The translations under genes and the position numbers were made by a program. The notes below the pieces were generated by a model. The model was not told the origin of the DNA, searched no databases, and saw only the letters and a program-made list of their open reading frames with translations. A stretch of DNA of 64,000 nucleotides from Acinetobacter sp. LoGeW2-3 (lineage in GTDB: Bacteria > Pseudomonadota > Gammaproteobacteria > Pseudomonadales > Moraxellaceae): positions 2,294,001 to 2,358,000 of the forward strand of contig NZ_CP024011.1 of assembly GCF_002688565.1 (NCBI RefSeq), given 5' to 3'. Numbering within the stretch: the stretch's first letter is position 1; each line of letters opens with the position of its first letter. Shown here piece by piece: positions 36,322 to 46,792 of this stretch.

Positions 36322-37413
36322 ATGCAATTATTCAAGTGCTCCCACTGTCATCAACCTGTTTATTTTGATAATAATTACTGTACTGCATGTCAGCATATGC
36401 TGGGCTTTGATAGCTCAACTATGTTGATTGTGGCCTTAGAACCTGATGCAGATGGATCAATTCTGACAGAGCCGGATACGCAGGCTAAATACCGTTATTG
36501 TTCCAATGCTGAATATGCTGTGTGTAACTGGGTCATTCCGCAAGAAGATCCACATGATTTCTGTCTGGCTTGCCGTTTGAATCGTGTGATTCCTAATTTA
36601 AATGAACCGCAGTATCGACTGCGCTGGCATAAAATTGAGCTCGCGAAACATCGTCTGGTTTATTCCTTATTACGCTGGAAGTTGCCGTTGCAGTCCCGAC
36701 AGGAAAATCCTGAATCCGGTCTGGCCTTTGATTTTAAAGCCAATCCAAATAGCCCGGATGAACCCAAGGTCATGACAGGACATGATAATGGCGTGATTAC
36801 CCTGAATATTGCAGAAGCTGATGATGTTGAACGCGCCATGGAACGCAAGAATATGGAGGAGCTTTATCGTACCTTGCTTGGGCATTTCCGGCATGAAATT
36901 GGACATTATTATTGGGATGTGCTGGTTGATAACACCGAATTTCTGGAACCATGTCGGCAACTGTTTGGTGACGAACGTATGGATTATCAGGAAGCTTTAG
37001 ACCGACATTATCATCAAGGGCCCCCTGCAGACTGGATGGAGCGTTATATCAGTACTTATGCCACCATGCATCCATGGGAGGATTGGGCAGAAACCTGGGC
37101 ACATTACCTACATATCGTTGATGTTCTGGAAACGGCAGATTCCTTCGGCATGCAGATTCGTCCGCATGTCGTCGAAGAACGTGATGATCAGTTAATGACA
37201 TTAACGAAACGGATTAATCCTTATTACACCTCTAGCTTTGATGAAATTTACCAGGCCTGGTTACCCGTAGCATTTGCCATGAATAGCCTAAATCGCAGTA
37301 TGGGGCAGGAGGATTTTTATCCTTTCCTGATCAATCCGGTGGTGCAACAGAAATTGAAATTCATCCATGATGTGATTCAGAAAACAGCGGGTGCGCAGCG
37401 TAAAGTTGCTTAA
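36322..37413 (+). CDS. putative zinc-binding metallopeptidase (COG4307-type)
   Basis: 363 residues. The N-terminal zinc ribbon has CSHCHQPVYFDNNYCTAC (residues 6-23), and a second cysteine set occurs in YCSNAEYAVCNW and FCLACRLNRVIPN. The peptidase-like core has HFRHEIGHYYWDVLV (about 188-202, an HExxH motif), a glutamate in ERMDYQEALDRHY and EDWAETWAHYLHIVD. This is the order in the putative zinc-binding peptidase family. Cytoplasmic; substrate unknown. A terminator follows 13 bp after the stop. Confidence 0.85.
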   Translation: MQLFKCSHCHQPVYFDNNYCTACQHMLGFDSSTMLIVALEPDADGSILTEPDTQAKYRYCSNAEYAVCNWVIPQEDPHDFCLACRLNRVIPNLNEPQYRLRWHKIELAKHRLVYSLLRWKLPLQSRQENPESGLAFDFKANPNSPDEPKVMTGHDNGVITLNIAEADDVERAMERKNMEELYRTLLGHFRHEIGHYYWDVLVDNTEFLEPCRQLFGDERMDYQEALDRHYHQGPPADWMERYISTYATMHPWEDWAETWAHYLHIVDVLETADSFGMQIRPHVVEERDDQLMTLTKRINPYYTSSFDEIYQAWLPVAFAMNSLNRSMGQEDFYPFLINPVVQQKLKFIHDVIQKTAGAQRKVA

Positions 37414-37425
37414 AATCTTGCCAAT

Positions 37426-37455
37426 AAAAAAGCCACGCAAAATGCGTGGCTTTTT
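37426..37455. terminator. bidirectional terminator
   Basis: AAAAAGCCACGC, loop AAAAT, GCGTGGCTTTTT, between the convergent peptidase and ahpC genes; A and T runs on both sides suit both. Confidence 0.92.
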
Positions 37456-37479
37456 CGAATCAGTTTAATCTAATACAGA

Positions 37480-38043
37480 TTAGATTTTACCAACTAGGTC
37501 GATTGAAGGAGCAAGAGTTGCATCGCCTTCTTTCCATTTAGCTGGGCAAACTTCGCCTGGGTGAGCGTGTACGTATTGAGCTGCTTTAACTTTACGAAGA
37601 AGTTCTTGAGCATCACGACCGATACCACCAGCGTTGATTTCAACGATTTGGATTTTACCTTCTGGATCGATAACGAAAGTACCACGGTCAGCAAGGCCGT
37701 CAGCTTCGATTAGTACGTCGAAGTTTTTAGCAAGAGTCCAAGTAGGATCACCAACCATTACGTATTGGATTTTTTTGATTTCTTCAGAAGAATCGTGCCA
37801 AGCTTTGTGAGTGAAGTGAGTGTCAGTAGAAACTGAGTAGATTTCAACACCAAGTTTTTTGAATTCTTCGTAGTTGTCAGCAAGGTCACCAAGTTCAGTT
37901 GGGCAAACAAAAGTGAAGTCAGCTGGGTAGAAGAATACTACAGACCATTTACCTTTAAGGTCAGCTTCAGTAACTTCAACAAATTGGCCATTTTGGAATG
38001 CAGTTGCTTTAAATGGTTTAACTTCAGTATTAATCAAGCTCAT
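37480..38043 (-). CDS. ahpC: alkyl hydroperoxide reductase subunit C (peroxiredoxin)
   Basis: Typical 2-Cys peroxiredoxin reducing H2O2 and organic peroxides, recycled by AhpF. 187 residues from the ATG at 38043 ([19 protein letters not shown]), the same length and start as E. coli AhpC; GGAGA precedes it. Peroxidatic cysteine in [13 protein letters not shown] (about 47), resolving cysteine in [13 protein letters not shown] (about 166), C-terminal [10 protein letters not shown]. Codon use suggests high expression. OxyR control is likely, but I see no clean OxyR dyad upstream. Confidence 0.97.
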   Translation of the reverse strand: MSLINTEVKPFKATAFQNGQFVEVTEADLKGKWSVVFFYPADFTFVCPTELGDLADNYEEFKKLGVEIYSVSTDTHFTHKAWHDSSEEIKKIQYVMVGDPTWTLAKNFDVLIEADGLADRGTFVIDPEGKIQIVEINAGGIGRDAQELLRKVKAAQYVHAHPGEVCPAKWKEGDATLAPSIDLVGKI

Positions 38044-38055
38044 CATTGTCTCCAT

Positions 38056-38697
38056 GATTGAGGTTAGTCTTTAATTTTGAATAAGAATAGCGAACTTTGG
38101 GTCTTAGCTAAAATGGTATTTTTACATTACAAGAATCGGAAAAACCGAATTATGTAACTGACGCCAGTTTACCCAAGTCTTCTTTATGTACATTCGGCAC
38201 AGCCAAAGCTGTCTGGATGACAAATCATGTTCGGTCATCAACCCGCATAAGAACATGATGTTTTACGAAGCAAAATTCAAGGGTAAAACTTAAAAAATTC
38301 ATATTTTTTTTAAATAAATTTATCGGATTTGGAAATATTAATAGATACAAACTACTGATTTTATAAATATATTTCATTGTTATAATAGGTGAAAAGTGAA
38401 GTATGTTAGACGTAAGCAAAGGTGTCTTATTTAAATAGCCTAAGCATTATTATCGCTTATTTCAAATTTTGACTTGAAATGAATAGTTCGAGGTATTGAA
38501 AAAGAGGGTGGAGTATTTGTTTACTTGCTGTAATATTTTAAAAATACGAATCAGCTCCAGATCCAAGCGCAATGTAAATCATGGCTTTTAGTCACGCGGC
38601 GACAACTGAATTACGATCTAAGTGCACATAAGTACATTGGGAAAATGCATGAAAGTGAGTAGAATACTGTGTTTTAGAATAGTTGTAGGGCGCTGAC
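38056..38697. other. gene-free stretch between ahpC and hrpA
   Basis: 640 bp with the divergent promoters of ahpC and hrpA. No gene is supported; a 64-codon leftward frame at 38225-38419 is AT-rich and lacks a ribosome site. A TTTACT...TAATAT pair near 38519-38540 could be a promoter. Confidence 0.4.
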
Positions 38698-41600
38698 TTG
38701 GCTGCGAAAGGTTTAAATGTCGAAAACTGGGTGATGGCACGTGACCTTCATCGTTTAAATCGTTTACGTAAAGGTAAGGACGCCAATGAAAAACAATACC
38801 AAGAATTATTCGAAAAATCGCATTTAAAAGTTTTGGAACGTGTTGAACGCATTCCCAATATCAAGCTGAATCAGGATTTGCCGGTTACCCAATATGCCGA
38901 TAAACTGATTGAAGCCATTCAAAAGCACCAGGTCATTATTGTTGCCGGTGAAACCGGTTCTGGTAAAACCACGCAGTTACCCCAAATTGCCATGCTGGCA
39001 GGACGAGGCCTGACTGGTCTGATTGGTCATACCCAGCCACGTCGTCTGGCGGCACGTAGCGTATCACAGCGTATTGCGGAAGAAGTGGGAGAAAAGCTCG
39101 GTGAGTCGATTTCCTTTAAAGTCCGTTTTAATGAGCAGGGTTCACAGGACTCTTTAGTTCGTTTGATGACAGACGGTATTCTGTTAGCAGAGCTGGCGAA
39201 TGACCGCTTCCTGACCAAATATGACACCATCATTATCGATGAAGCGCATGAACGTTCATTAAACATCGACTTCATCATGGGTTATCTGAAGCAGTTGCTG
39301 CCACGTCGTAAAGACCTAAAAGTCATCATTACGTCGGCCACGCTGGATGTAAATCGCTTTAGTAATTATTTCAATGGCGCGCCAATCTTTGAAGTAGAAG
39401 GCCGTAGCTATCCGGTTGAATTGCGTTATCGCCCAATTTCAGAAATGACCATCGGTGGCAGTGATGACGATGAATTTGATGATTTCGAAGAAAACCTGCC
39501 CCGTGCAGTCGTAGCCGCTGTAGAAGAATGTTTTCAGGATGCACAAGATAAAGGTCATCCGGAACATGCAGATATCCTGATTTTTGCCAGTACTGAACAG
39601 GAAATTCGCGAGTTACAGGAAACCCTGATCAAGCATGGTCCAAGACATACAGAAGTTCTGCCTTTGTATGCACGTCTGGCTTTGGCTGAACAGCAAAAAA
39701 TCTTTAATCCATCTGGTGGCGGGCGACGCATTATCATCGCGACCAACGTGGCAGAAACTGCGCTCACAGTTCCGAATATCCGTTATGTGATCGATAGCGG
39801 TTTTGCTCGTATTTCGCGCTATAACTATCGCTCACGTGTTCAGCGTCTACCGATTGAAGCGATTTCCCAAGCAGCAGCGAACCAGCGTAAAGGCCGTTGT
39901 GGTCGTATTGCACCGGGTGTGTGTATTCGCCTTTATTCCGAAGAAGACTTTTTAAGTCGTCCGGAATTTACTGAACCGGAAATCAAGCGTACCAACCTGG
40001 CATCGGTGATTCTGCAAATGCAGAGCCTGAAACTGGGTTCACTGGAAGAATTCGATTTTATTGAACCACCAGATCACCGTCTGGTGAATGATGGTCGCAA
40101 ACTCTTAATTGAGCTTGGGGCGATGACGGAAAAGAATCCCCCTAAAGTTGCCGACGAAAAGCAGTCGACAACTTCTTCCCCCTTTAACAAAGGGGGAACA
40201 CAAGGGGGATTAACCAAAATCGGCTATCAAATGGCGAAAATGCCGATTGATCCACGCTTGGCGCGAATGATTCTGGGTGGAGCACATTTCGGTGTTTTAA
40301 ATGAAGTGCTGGTGATTGTTGCTGCGCTTGCCGTGCAAGATCCGCGTGAACGTCCCGCTGATAAGCAGATGCAGGCTGATCAAAAACATGCACTTTTCCG
40401 TGAAGCGGATTCCGATTTCCTGTTTTATATCAAACTGTGGGAAACCTTACATAATAACCGCGAAAGTATGAGCGAGAATAAACGCCGTACTTTTGCGCGT
40501 AATCATTTCCTCAGCTGGCTGCGTCTACGTGAATGGAAGAAAACCCATGAGCAATTGGTTGACCTCGCGAAGGGACTGAATCTGTCCTTTAATGAAAAGA
40601 AAGCCAGTTATGAAAATCTGCATCGTGCATTGTTAACTGGTTTGTTATCTTTCATTGCCAATAAGACCGATGAGCGTAACGTGTTTATGGCCGTGCGTCA
40701 GCAGAAGGCGCGTGTCTTCCCGGCATCTACTTTGCACAAGACCAATACCCCTTGGGTGATGGCTTTTGAAATGGTCGAAACCTCGCAGGTGTATTTGCGT
40801 ACGCTTGCCAAGATTGAGCCGGAATGGATTTTGCTGGCTGCACGAGATCTGGTCAAACACCATTACTTTGAACCACATTGGTCGAAGAAAGCCGGTGTAG
40901 TGAATGCCTATGACCAGATTTCGCTCTTCGGTCTGATCATTGAACCGAAACGTCAAATTAATTATGAGAAAGTGGATCAGGAAGCTGCGCATGAAATCTT
41001 CCTGCGAGATGCACTGACCACAGGGTATTTGGGTATTACTCCGCCATTTTTAAAGCATAACCTGCTCAAACTTGAAGAAGTGGAACGGGTAGAAGACAAA
41101 CTGCGCCGTCGCGATCTGGTGGTGGATGAAGAAACTATTTATCAGTTCTATGCCTCCAAAGTACCGCCAGAAGTGGCAAGTCGTCGTAGCTTTGAGGACT
41201 GGCGGGCTACGGTAGAACCGCAAGATCCCCGTTATCTGTTTATTGATGATGATGCCTTGTGGCTGAATGATCGTCCGACCACACAGCAATTCCCGGACTA
41301 TCTGCGTAATGGTGAATTGCGTCTGGCGGCCAGCTATCGTTTTGATCCAAGCCATGATGAAGATGGGGCGACCGTTCGTATTCCGCTACAGGCCTTGCCG
41401 CAGGTAGATGAAAACCTCTGGTCTTGGGGAATTCCAGGCTGGCGTCAGGATCTCATTGAAGCCTTGTTAAAAGCTTTACCAAAAGACAAACGCCGTAATC
41501 TGGTACCGATTCCGGATACAGCACGTAAGCTGATGGCACGCATTGATGCGACCGATTTGCAAAAGCATATCTTTAGCTTCCTGGCATTCCAGTTGCGTGG

Positions 41601-42621
41601 TGAACAGATCACCGAGAAAGACTTTTCACTGGAACGTGTCGAGCAGTATCTATTGCCTTTAATCAAGGTGATCGATGAGAAAGGTCGTGTAATTGAACAG
41701 GGCCGTGATCTGGAAGAGTTAAAAGCCCGTTGTCGTACAGAAACGCATAGTCCAGTCAAACAGCTGAAAGGCGAACACAAAACCTTCCCGGAAAGCTTTG
41801 TCTTTGAAGCATCGCAAAAAGTGACAGGCGTGGTGGTGAAGCAGTATCAGGCACTGGTACCAACTAAAGACTTTGCTGCGCTAGAACAGAAAGATGAATC
41901 TGGTGTGGTCATTCAGACCTTTAATGACCAGGCTGAAGCGATTCGTCAGCACCGTGCCGGTGTCATTCGTCTGGTGCACATGCAGCTGGGTGATCTGATT
42001 CGTCAACTGAAAAAACAGATTTCCAAGCCATTGGCATTGGCATATTCCCCATTGGGTGATAAAGCCAAATTGGAACAAATGTTAGTTTATGCCACACTGC
42101 AGATGGCAATAAAAGAGCTTCCTGTCAATGCGCAAGAGTTCCAAAAGTTGTTGGAAGATGTAAAAAAATCTTTCTTAACGCATGGTCAAACTGCCTTGCG
42201 CGATATCACTGATATCTATACCCAGTGGCAGGAAATACGCCGGAAATTGTTGGTTTTAGACGGTTCTGTCTTTGGCAAGAACATTGATGACATTGAGGAT
42301 CAGCTGGATTTGATGAATCTTTCTGACTTTGTTTATTCAGTGCCAGCGGATGTCTGGATTGAATTTCCACGTTATCTCAAAGCACTGATTTTGCGTCTTG
42401 ACCGTTTGCCAAATAATTTACAAAGGGATGATTCTGCCATTGATCAAATTGACCCTTGGATGGAAAAATTGTTCCAGTTTAAAAATGACGCTCGCCTGAA
42501 AGAACTGTATTTCATGGTTGAGGAATTGCGGATCTCTTTATTTTCACAACCGATGAAAACTAAAGCACCAGTTTCTCCGAATCGCCTACAAAAAGTATGG
42601 GATCGTCTTGGAATCAGTTAA
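38698..42621 (+). CDS. hrpA: ATP-dependent RNA helicase HrpA
   Basis: DEAH-box helicase; HrpA acts in mRNA processing and stalled-ribosome rescue in E. coli. 1307 residues, close to the E. coli 1300. Start is TTG 38698 (AGGGCG upstream) or ATG 38734. Motifs: I VAGETGSGKTTQLPQIA (about 80-96), II IIIDEAHERSLN (about 178), III TSATLD, VI QRKGRCGRI (about 398). HA2, OB and the long HrpA C-terminal region follow. A linker after LLIELGAMTEK carries about 25 extra residues (around 480-506) compared with E. coli, coded by a palindromic repeat (40135-40211) and still in frame. Confidence 0.95.
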   Translation: MAAKGLNVENWVMARDLHRLNRLRKGKDANEKQYQELFEKSHLKVLERVERIPNIKLNQDLPVTQYADKLIEAIQKHQVIIVAGETGSGKTTQLPQIAMLAGRGLTGLIGHTQPRRLAARSVSQRIAEEVGEKLGESISFKVRFNEQGSQDSLVRLMTDGILLAELANDRFLTKYDTIIIDEAHERSLNIDFIMGYLKQLLPRRKDLKVIITSATLDVNRFSNYFNGAPIFEVEGRSYPVELRYRPISEMTIGGSDDDEFDDFEENLPRAVVAAVEECFQDAQDKGHPEHADILIFASTEQEIRELQETLIKHGPRHTEVLPLYARLALAEQQKIFNPSGGGRRIIIATNVAETALTVPNIRYVIDSGFARISRYNYRSRVQRLPIEAISQAAANQRKGRCGRIAPGVCIRLYSEEDFLSRPEFTEPEIKRTNLASVILQMQSLKLGSLEEFDFIEPPDHRLVNDGRKLLIELGAMTEKNPPKVADEKQSTTSSPFNKGGTQGGLTKIGYQMAKMPIDPRLARMILGGAHFGVLNEVLVIVAALAVQDPRERPADKQMQADQKHALFREADSDFLFYIKLWETLHNNRESMSENKRRTFARNHFLSWLRLREWKKTHEQLVDLAKGLNLSFNEKKASYENLHRALLTGLLSFIANKTDERNVFMAVRQQKARVFPASTLHKTNTPWVMAFEMVETSQVYLRTLAKIEPEWILLAARDLVKHHYFEPHWSKKAGVVNAYDQISLFGLIIEPKRQINYEKVDQEAAHEIFLRDALTTGYLGITPPFLKHNLLKLEEVERVEDKLRRRDLVVDEETIYQFYASKVPPEVASRRSFEDWRATVEPQDPRYLFIDDDALWLNDRPTTQQFPDYLRNGELRLAASYRFDPSHDEDGATVRIPLQALPQVDENLWSWGIPGWRQDLIEALLKALPKDKRRNLVPIPDTARKLMARIDATDLQKHIFSFLAFQLRGEQITEKDFSLERVEQYLLPLIKVIDEKGRVIEQGRDLEELKARCRTETHSPVKQLKGEHKTFPESFVFEASQKVTGVVVKQYQALVPTKDFAALEQKDESGVVIQTFNDQAEAIRQHRAGVIRLVHMQLGDLIRQLKKQISKPLALAYSPLGDKAKLEQMLVYATLQMAIKELPVNAQEFQKLLEDVKKSFLTHGQTALRDITDIYTQWQEIRRKLLVLDGSVFGKNIDDIEDQLDLMNLSDFVYSVPADVWIEFPRYLKALILRLDRLPNNLQRDDSAIDQIDPWMEKLFQFKNDARLKELYFMVEELRISLFSQPMKTKAPVSPNRLQKVWDRLGIS
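40135..40211 (+). repeat. nested palindromic repeat inside hrpA coding sequence
   Basis: 77 bp bounded by AATCCCCC (40135-40142) and GGGGGATT (40204-40211). It contains a second stem CCCCCTTT...AAAGGGGG (about 40179-40196) and a third AAGTTG-CGAC / GTCG-CAACTT (about 40145-40173). It is translated as NPPKVADEKQSTTSSPFNKG and GTQGGL within a linker of HrpA. The CCCCCTTT/AAGGGGG core also occurs at 16616-16638. Confidence 0.75.
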
Positions 42622-42651
42622 CATATAGGTAATTTCTAAAAGGAGTTTTAC

Positions 42652-43764
42652 ATGGGCATCCGCATTACAGGTACTGGTCTGTTTCATCCGACAGATTTCA
42701 TTACCAATGAAGAGTTAGTTGAAAGTTTAAATGCTTATGTGGAACAGTATAACCAGGATAATGCTGACAAAATCGCTGCGGGCGAAATTGAAGCATTGCG
42801 TGGTTCAAGTGCAGAATTTATTGAAAAAGCTTCTGGCATCAAACGCCGTTATGTAGCTGAGAAAACCGGTATTCTGGATCCAAAACGTCTTCGTCCTTTG
42901 TTACATGAACGTTCAAATGAAGAACTGTCTATTCAGGCAGAGTGGGGCGTGGCTGCAGCAAAACAGGCGATGGAAAATGCAGGTGTAACTGCAGAAGACA
43001 TCGATGTTGTGATTTTATCATGTTCAAATATTCAACGTGCTTATCCAGCGCTTGCCATTGAAATCCAAACCGCTTTGGGCATCCAAGGCTATGCATATGA
43101 CATGAATGTTGCATGTTCTGCAGCAACTTTTGGGATCAAACAAGCGGCTGATGCGATCAAGTCTGGCGCGCGCCGTGTATTGCTGATCAATGTTGAAATC
43201 ACCTCTGGTCATACCGATTTCCGTTCACGTGACTGTCACTTCATTTTCGGTGATGTAGCGACCGCTTCAATCATTGAAGACACTGAGACTAAAACTGGTT
43301 TCGAAGTTGAAGATATCGAACTATTCACGCAGTTCTCGAATAACATCCGTAACAACTTCGGCTATCTAAACATGAGCGAAGTGGATGCTGATATCGACAA
43401 TAACCGTTTCCGTCAGGACGGTCGTAAGGTGTTCAAAGAAGTTTGTCCACTGGTTGCCAAGATGATCACCAAGCAACTGGAAAAGAATCAAATTGAACCA
43501 ACCAATGTAAAACGTTTCTGGTTGCACCAGGCGAACGTGAACATGAATGAATTGATCCTGAAACTGATCGTGGGTAAAGAACACGCCAAGTCAGAATTGG
43601 TTCCATTGATTCTGGATGAGTTCGCAAATACATCTTCAGCGGGTGTGATCATTGCATTACACCGTACTGCACATGAAGTGAATGACGGTGAATATGGCGT
43701 ATTGTGTTCATTCGGTGCGGGCTACTCTGTAGGCTCAATCCTGGTGAAAAAGCACGTCGCTTAA
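42652..43764 (+). CDS. beta-ketoacyl-ACP synthase III-like protein
   Basis: FabH-like condensing enzyme, probably joining an acyl-CoA to malonyl-ACP. 370 residues with the Cys-His-Asn triad visible: [18 protein letters not shown] (C, about 151), [14 protein letters not shown] (H, about 284) and [15 protein letters not shown] (N, about 323). It is longer than E. coli FabH (317) and has an insertion after the N-terminus, like the Pseudomonas PA3286 type that takes beta-oxidation octanoyl-CoA. AAGGAG precedes the ATG. An acyltransferase follows 15 bp later, suggesting a lipid-related pair. Confidence 0.85.
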   Translation: MGIRITGTGLFHPTDFITNEELVESLNAYVEQYNQDNADKIAAGEIEALRGSSAEFIEKASGIKRRYVAEKTGILDPKRLRPLLHERSNEELSIQAEWGVAAAKQAMENAGVTAEDIDVVILSCSNIQRAYPALAIEIQTALGIQGYAYDMNVACSAATFGIKQAADAIKSGARRVLLINVEITSGHTDFRSRDCHFIFGDVATASIIEDTETKTGFEVEDIELFTQFSNNIRNNFGYLNMSEVDADIDNNRFRQDGRKVFKEVCPLVAKMITKQLEKNQIEPTNVKRFWLHQANVNMNELILKLIVGKEHAKSELVPLILDEFANTSSAGVIIALHRTAHEVNDGEYGVLCSFGAGYSVGSILVKKHVA

Positions 43765-43779
43765 GCCGGAGCAGACATC

Positions 43780-44550
43780 TTGCAAGTGAAGCATGATGCA
43801 GCCTGGATCAAACGCCTAAGCGGATTGTCCAAGCTGTATTTCACGCCGACCTTTTTGGGCGCTGAGCATATCGATGCTTCACGACCTGCAATGTATGTCG
43901 GTAATCATTCGATCTATGGGGTGTTTGATTCACCGATGATTATTGATTACCTGTACAACGAACATAAAGTGGCTGTGGTTAGTATTGCGGATCACAGCCA
44001 TTTTTATATTCCGCTGTGGCGTGAAATCTTCAAGAAGTTCGGTGCGATTGATGGCGTGCAGGAATATGTGCGCAAAGTCATGCGTCAGGGCTATTCGATT
44101 CTGGTCTTTCCGGGCGGTGGACGTGAAGTCCTGAAACGCGAAGGCGAGCAGTACCAGCTGATCTGGAAACAGCGCTATGGCTTTTTAAAGCTGGCCCAAG
44201 AGTTTGACTACGATATCATCCCGTTTGCCGCGCTTGGCGGTGATGAAATATTCGAGATTGGTTTTGATGCCCGTCAGGTCGTAGAAAATAAATATTTTCA
44301 GAAACTCCTCAAAGTCCCTACACTGAATAAACTTTTGCGTAAAGGCGATGTCATTCCTTCCTTGCCGAAAAATCTGTTTCCCAAGCGTCTACCTTTCTAT
44401 TTTCAGTTTCAGCCATCGTTATCAATCTCTGCTATACAAAACCAAGACGATATGACCCTATTCCGGGATCAGATTCAGCAACAGATCTATCAGGCACTTG
44501 AAGAATTAAAAAATATCCGGGAATCTGAGCTGCAATCGAATTCCTCATAA
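43780..44550 (+). CDS. lysophospholipid acyltransferase family protein
   Basis: 256 residues from a TTG (43780); GTG at 43786 is the alternative. PlsC-like acyltransferase with the catalytic HX4D motif NHSIYGVFDSP (about 48), and block III FPGGGREVLKREGEQY (about 109) for glycerol-phosphate binding. The later PFAALGGDEIFEIGFD is seen in the diacylglycerol-acyltransferase-like LPLAT branch. Probably membrane associated. The closeness to the FabH-like gene suggests cotranscription and a shared lipid role; the acceptor is not known. Confidence 0.8.
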   Translation: MQVKHDAAWIKRLSGLSKLYFTPTFLGAEHIDASRPAMYVGNHSIYGVFDSPMIIDYLYNEHKVAVVSIADHSHFYIPLWREIFKKFGAIDGVQEYVRKVMRQGYSILVFPGGGREVLKREGEQYQLIWKQRYGFLKLAQEFDYDIIPFAALGGDEIFEIGFDARQVVENKYFQKLLKVPTLNKLLRKGDVIPSLPKNLFPKRLPFYFQFQPSLSISAIQNQDDMTLFRDQIQQQIYQALEELKNIRESELQSNSS

Positions 44551-44693
44551 AATAAAAATGAAGGCTAAATGCGTGTTGTTTGTCTGATTTATTTTATTTT
44601 GTGATTTATCTTTCTATCTAAACTGCATTACTGGTCTGTGTCAGGCGGCTCGAATATGCTTAAATGGGTTCATAGTCCATTTTAGGTGCGTGT

Positions 44694-46739
44694 ATGGAAC
44701 AGGAGAGTTTAGTACCGCAGTATCAGCAGCTCGCCCGGCAGTTGCTCCGTATTTCACATCGCTTACATGATATTTATCAGGATCAGTGGGATATTGTGGG
44801 GGATTTAACCGCTCAGAATATGTTTAAACTGGATCATGAGCAATATCGGATTGTCTTGGCAAATGGTCTGTTTCATATTCAGCTGAATACACCTCAGCAT
44901 GTTGAGCAGGGTATAGCCCAATGTCTGGCTGAACCCCATTTCCGTGTGCGGCATCATAAGTCAGAAAGTCTGGAAGAATTTTTTCTACAGGATATCTATT
45001 TCCTGACTGGTGATTTAAAACCTCAGCATTCTCTATTCTTGCGTGATAAAGCCCAGCAGTTACGCAAGCTATTGATCGAACAAGTCTATGAATGGGTCAA
45101 TGGATCTGCACGTGTGCTGAAATTCTTACAGCAACTCTCCGCGGTACAGGCGGAAATCATTGATCATCTGATGATAAAAGCAGGGCTATATACCACGCCC
45201 GTGATGAGCGATTATGTCTTACATGGACAGGATATTCCTCAACATATCTTGCAGCAAATGCAGAAGATTTTTTCCTTAGAATATTTAACGCCTCCTGACT
45301 TTCTCTCAATTCAAGGACTGATGTGCAGTCTGGATGAATTCTGTTTTAGCGCAGCACAGTTCTTGCATCCTGCAATTTACCGGATTATGAGTTTGTCCTT
45401 TGAGGAGCGCTTTAATCTGCATGAGCTCAATGATCATGTAAATGACATTGAGCTCTTGTTTAGACATGCGCTAGAGCATCGCAATATGCTGGGTTTTGTG
45501 CGCTTGATGAATCGTGATACATGGGGACGAGATGATCTGCTCAGCAAGAAGCATTTCCTAGAAAATAATCATCAGCTCTGGCAGAAAAAAGTCGCGAAAT
45601 TGCCTTTGTTTGACTGTAATCGGGTGGTTAACTGGCTGTTTAAGCAATCTGCTGAAGTACTGGACTGGATTAGTATGAATATCCAGCACAGCAGTGTGCG
45701 TGTTGCTGTTACAGCGATCAGCTTTGTGGATACGCATCAGATTCATCCACAGGTCCTACTGTCGACTTTGCAATATTTTCAATATGCTTCGGCACGGTTA
45801 TTTATTCATAGCGCGCATCAGCATGCCATACAGCATAAATGGTTTACTCATTCTGATAATCAATCCGTAGTATTAAAAGGAACACGTCAGGCGATTGATG
45901 ATCAGCGTGTCGCGATCAGTCCTTCAATTCTGTATCTGGATGAATGGATCGGCTTGATGCGTGATGTGGTCAAGATGGATGACTGCGCGACCAAGAAGGT
46001 TTATCTGGGCTTAAGTCGAGTGATGCAGGCTTATATGCAGCATTTGCATAAAGCGACTGCACATTTGCCTGAAGCAGTACAGCAATATATCTGGCCATCT
46101 ACCCAGCAGAACCGCGATTTTTATACTGAGCTACAGCGTTATCGGATTCAACTGACTGAATTTCGGCAGCTGTTTTATCTGCAAGATGCCAATGTGCGTG
46201 AATCGCTCTTTGATAGTTATGTACGTGACTATCTGGCTGAATATTTTATGATTCATAAGGACATTCCAAAGAGCCTGACCTGGAAAGGATTATTTATTCA
46301 AGCAGTTGCCTGGCATGACCAGATCCAGAAGCAGGAAATTATTGCCCGGCTGAAAAAGGACTTTGCACTTAAAGACTGGAAAAGTCTGACGGATGAAGCA
46401 AGTTTTTATTATTTTGACTGGAAATTTGAGGAGCTGAAAAATATCGATCAGATTATTGAGGAAGCAAAGATATTCCGGAATTGTCTGGCGGCCAGTTATG
46501 CACAGCGAATCATTGAAGGGGAGTATGTCGCTTTCCATGTCAGCCATACAGAGTTATCTTCACCACTGCTCTTGGGCTGTCATGTGCGAGATCGGGAAAT
46601 TATTTTCGATCAGCTGGAATATCCCAATAACCAGAAAGCAGATCTGCAATATATCAATATGGCAATTCATTTCACTACCTGGTTTAACAGGCGACTGCAT
46701 ACGTCGTGTCAGACTCCCGATTTGAACCTGAATACTTAA
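44694..46739 (+). CDS. PcfJ-like domain protein
   Basis: 681 residues, mostly helical. The C-terminal part fits the PcfJ-like pattern: FRNCLAASYAQRIIEGEYVAFHV (residues about 598-620, in parts), then PLLLGCHVRDREIIFDQLEY. The family was named from a plasmid conjugation protein but is common in chromosomes, with unknown function. No signal peptide or membrane helix. AGGTG precedes the ATG. The next gene (PIF1-like) begins 53 bp later in the same direction. Confidence 0.65.
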   Translation: MEQESLVPQYQQLARQLLRISHRLHDIYQDQWDIVGDLTAQNMFKLDHEQYRIVLANGLFHIQLNTPQHVEQGIAQCLAEPHFRVRHHKSESLEEFFLQDIYFLTGDLKPQHSLFLRDKAQQLRKLLIEQVYEWVNGSARVLKFLQQLSAVQAEIIDHLMIKAGLYTTPVMSDYVLHGQDIPQHILQQMQKIFSLEYLTPPDFLSIQGLMCSLDEFCFSAAQFLHPAIYRIMSLSFEERFNLHELNDHVNDIELLFRHALEHRNMLGFVRLMNRDTWGRDDLLSKKHFLENNHQLWQKKVAKLPLFDCNRVVNWLFKQSAEVLDWISMNIQHSSVRVAVTAISFVDTHQIHPQVLLSTLQYFQYASARLFIHSAHQHAIQHKWFTHSDNQSVVLKGTRQAIDDQRVAISPSILYLDEWIGLMRDVVKMDDCATKKVYLGLSRVMQAYMQHLHKATAHLPEAVQQYIWPSTQQNRDFYTELQRYRIQLTEFRQLFYLQDANVRESLFDSYVRDYLAEYFMIHKDIPKSLTWKGLFIQAVAWHDQIQKQEIIARLKKDFALKDWKSLTDEASFYYFDWKFEELKNIDQIIEEAKIFRNCLAASYAQRIIEGEYVAFHVSHTELSSPLLLGCHVRDREIIFDQLEYPNNQKADLQYINMAIHFTTWFNRRLHTSCQTPDLNLNT

Positions 46740-46792
46740 CTTTTGCTAGAAAAGTCGTTAGGCTATAGCCGTTCTTTCACGGTATAGGTCAT

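Noticed and set aside
38056..38160. OxyR site upstream of ahpC
   Set aside because: Only scattered CTAT/ATAC half-words; no spaced dyad good enough to call.
38225..38419. 64-codon leftward frame upstream of hrpA
   Set aside because: AT-rich chance frame without a ribosome site or family pattern.
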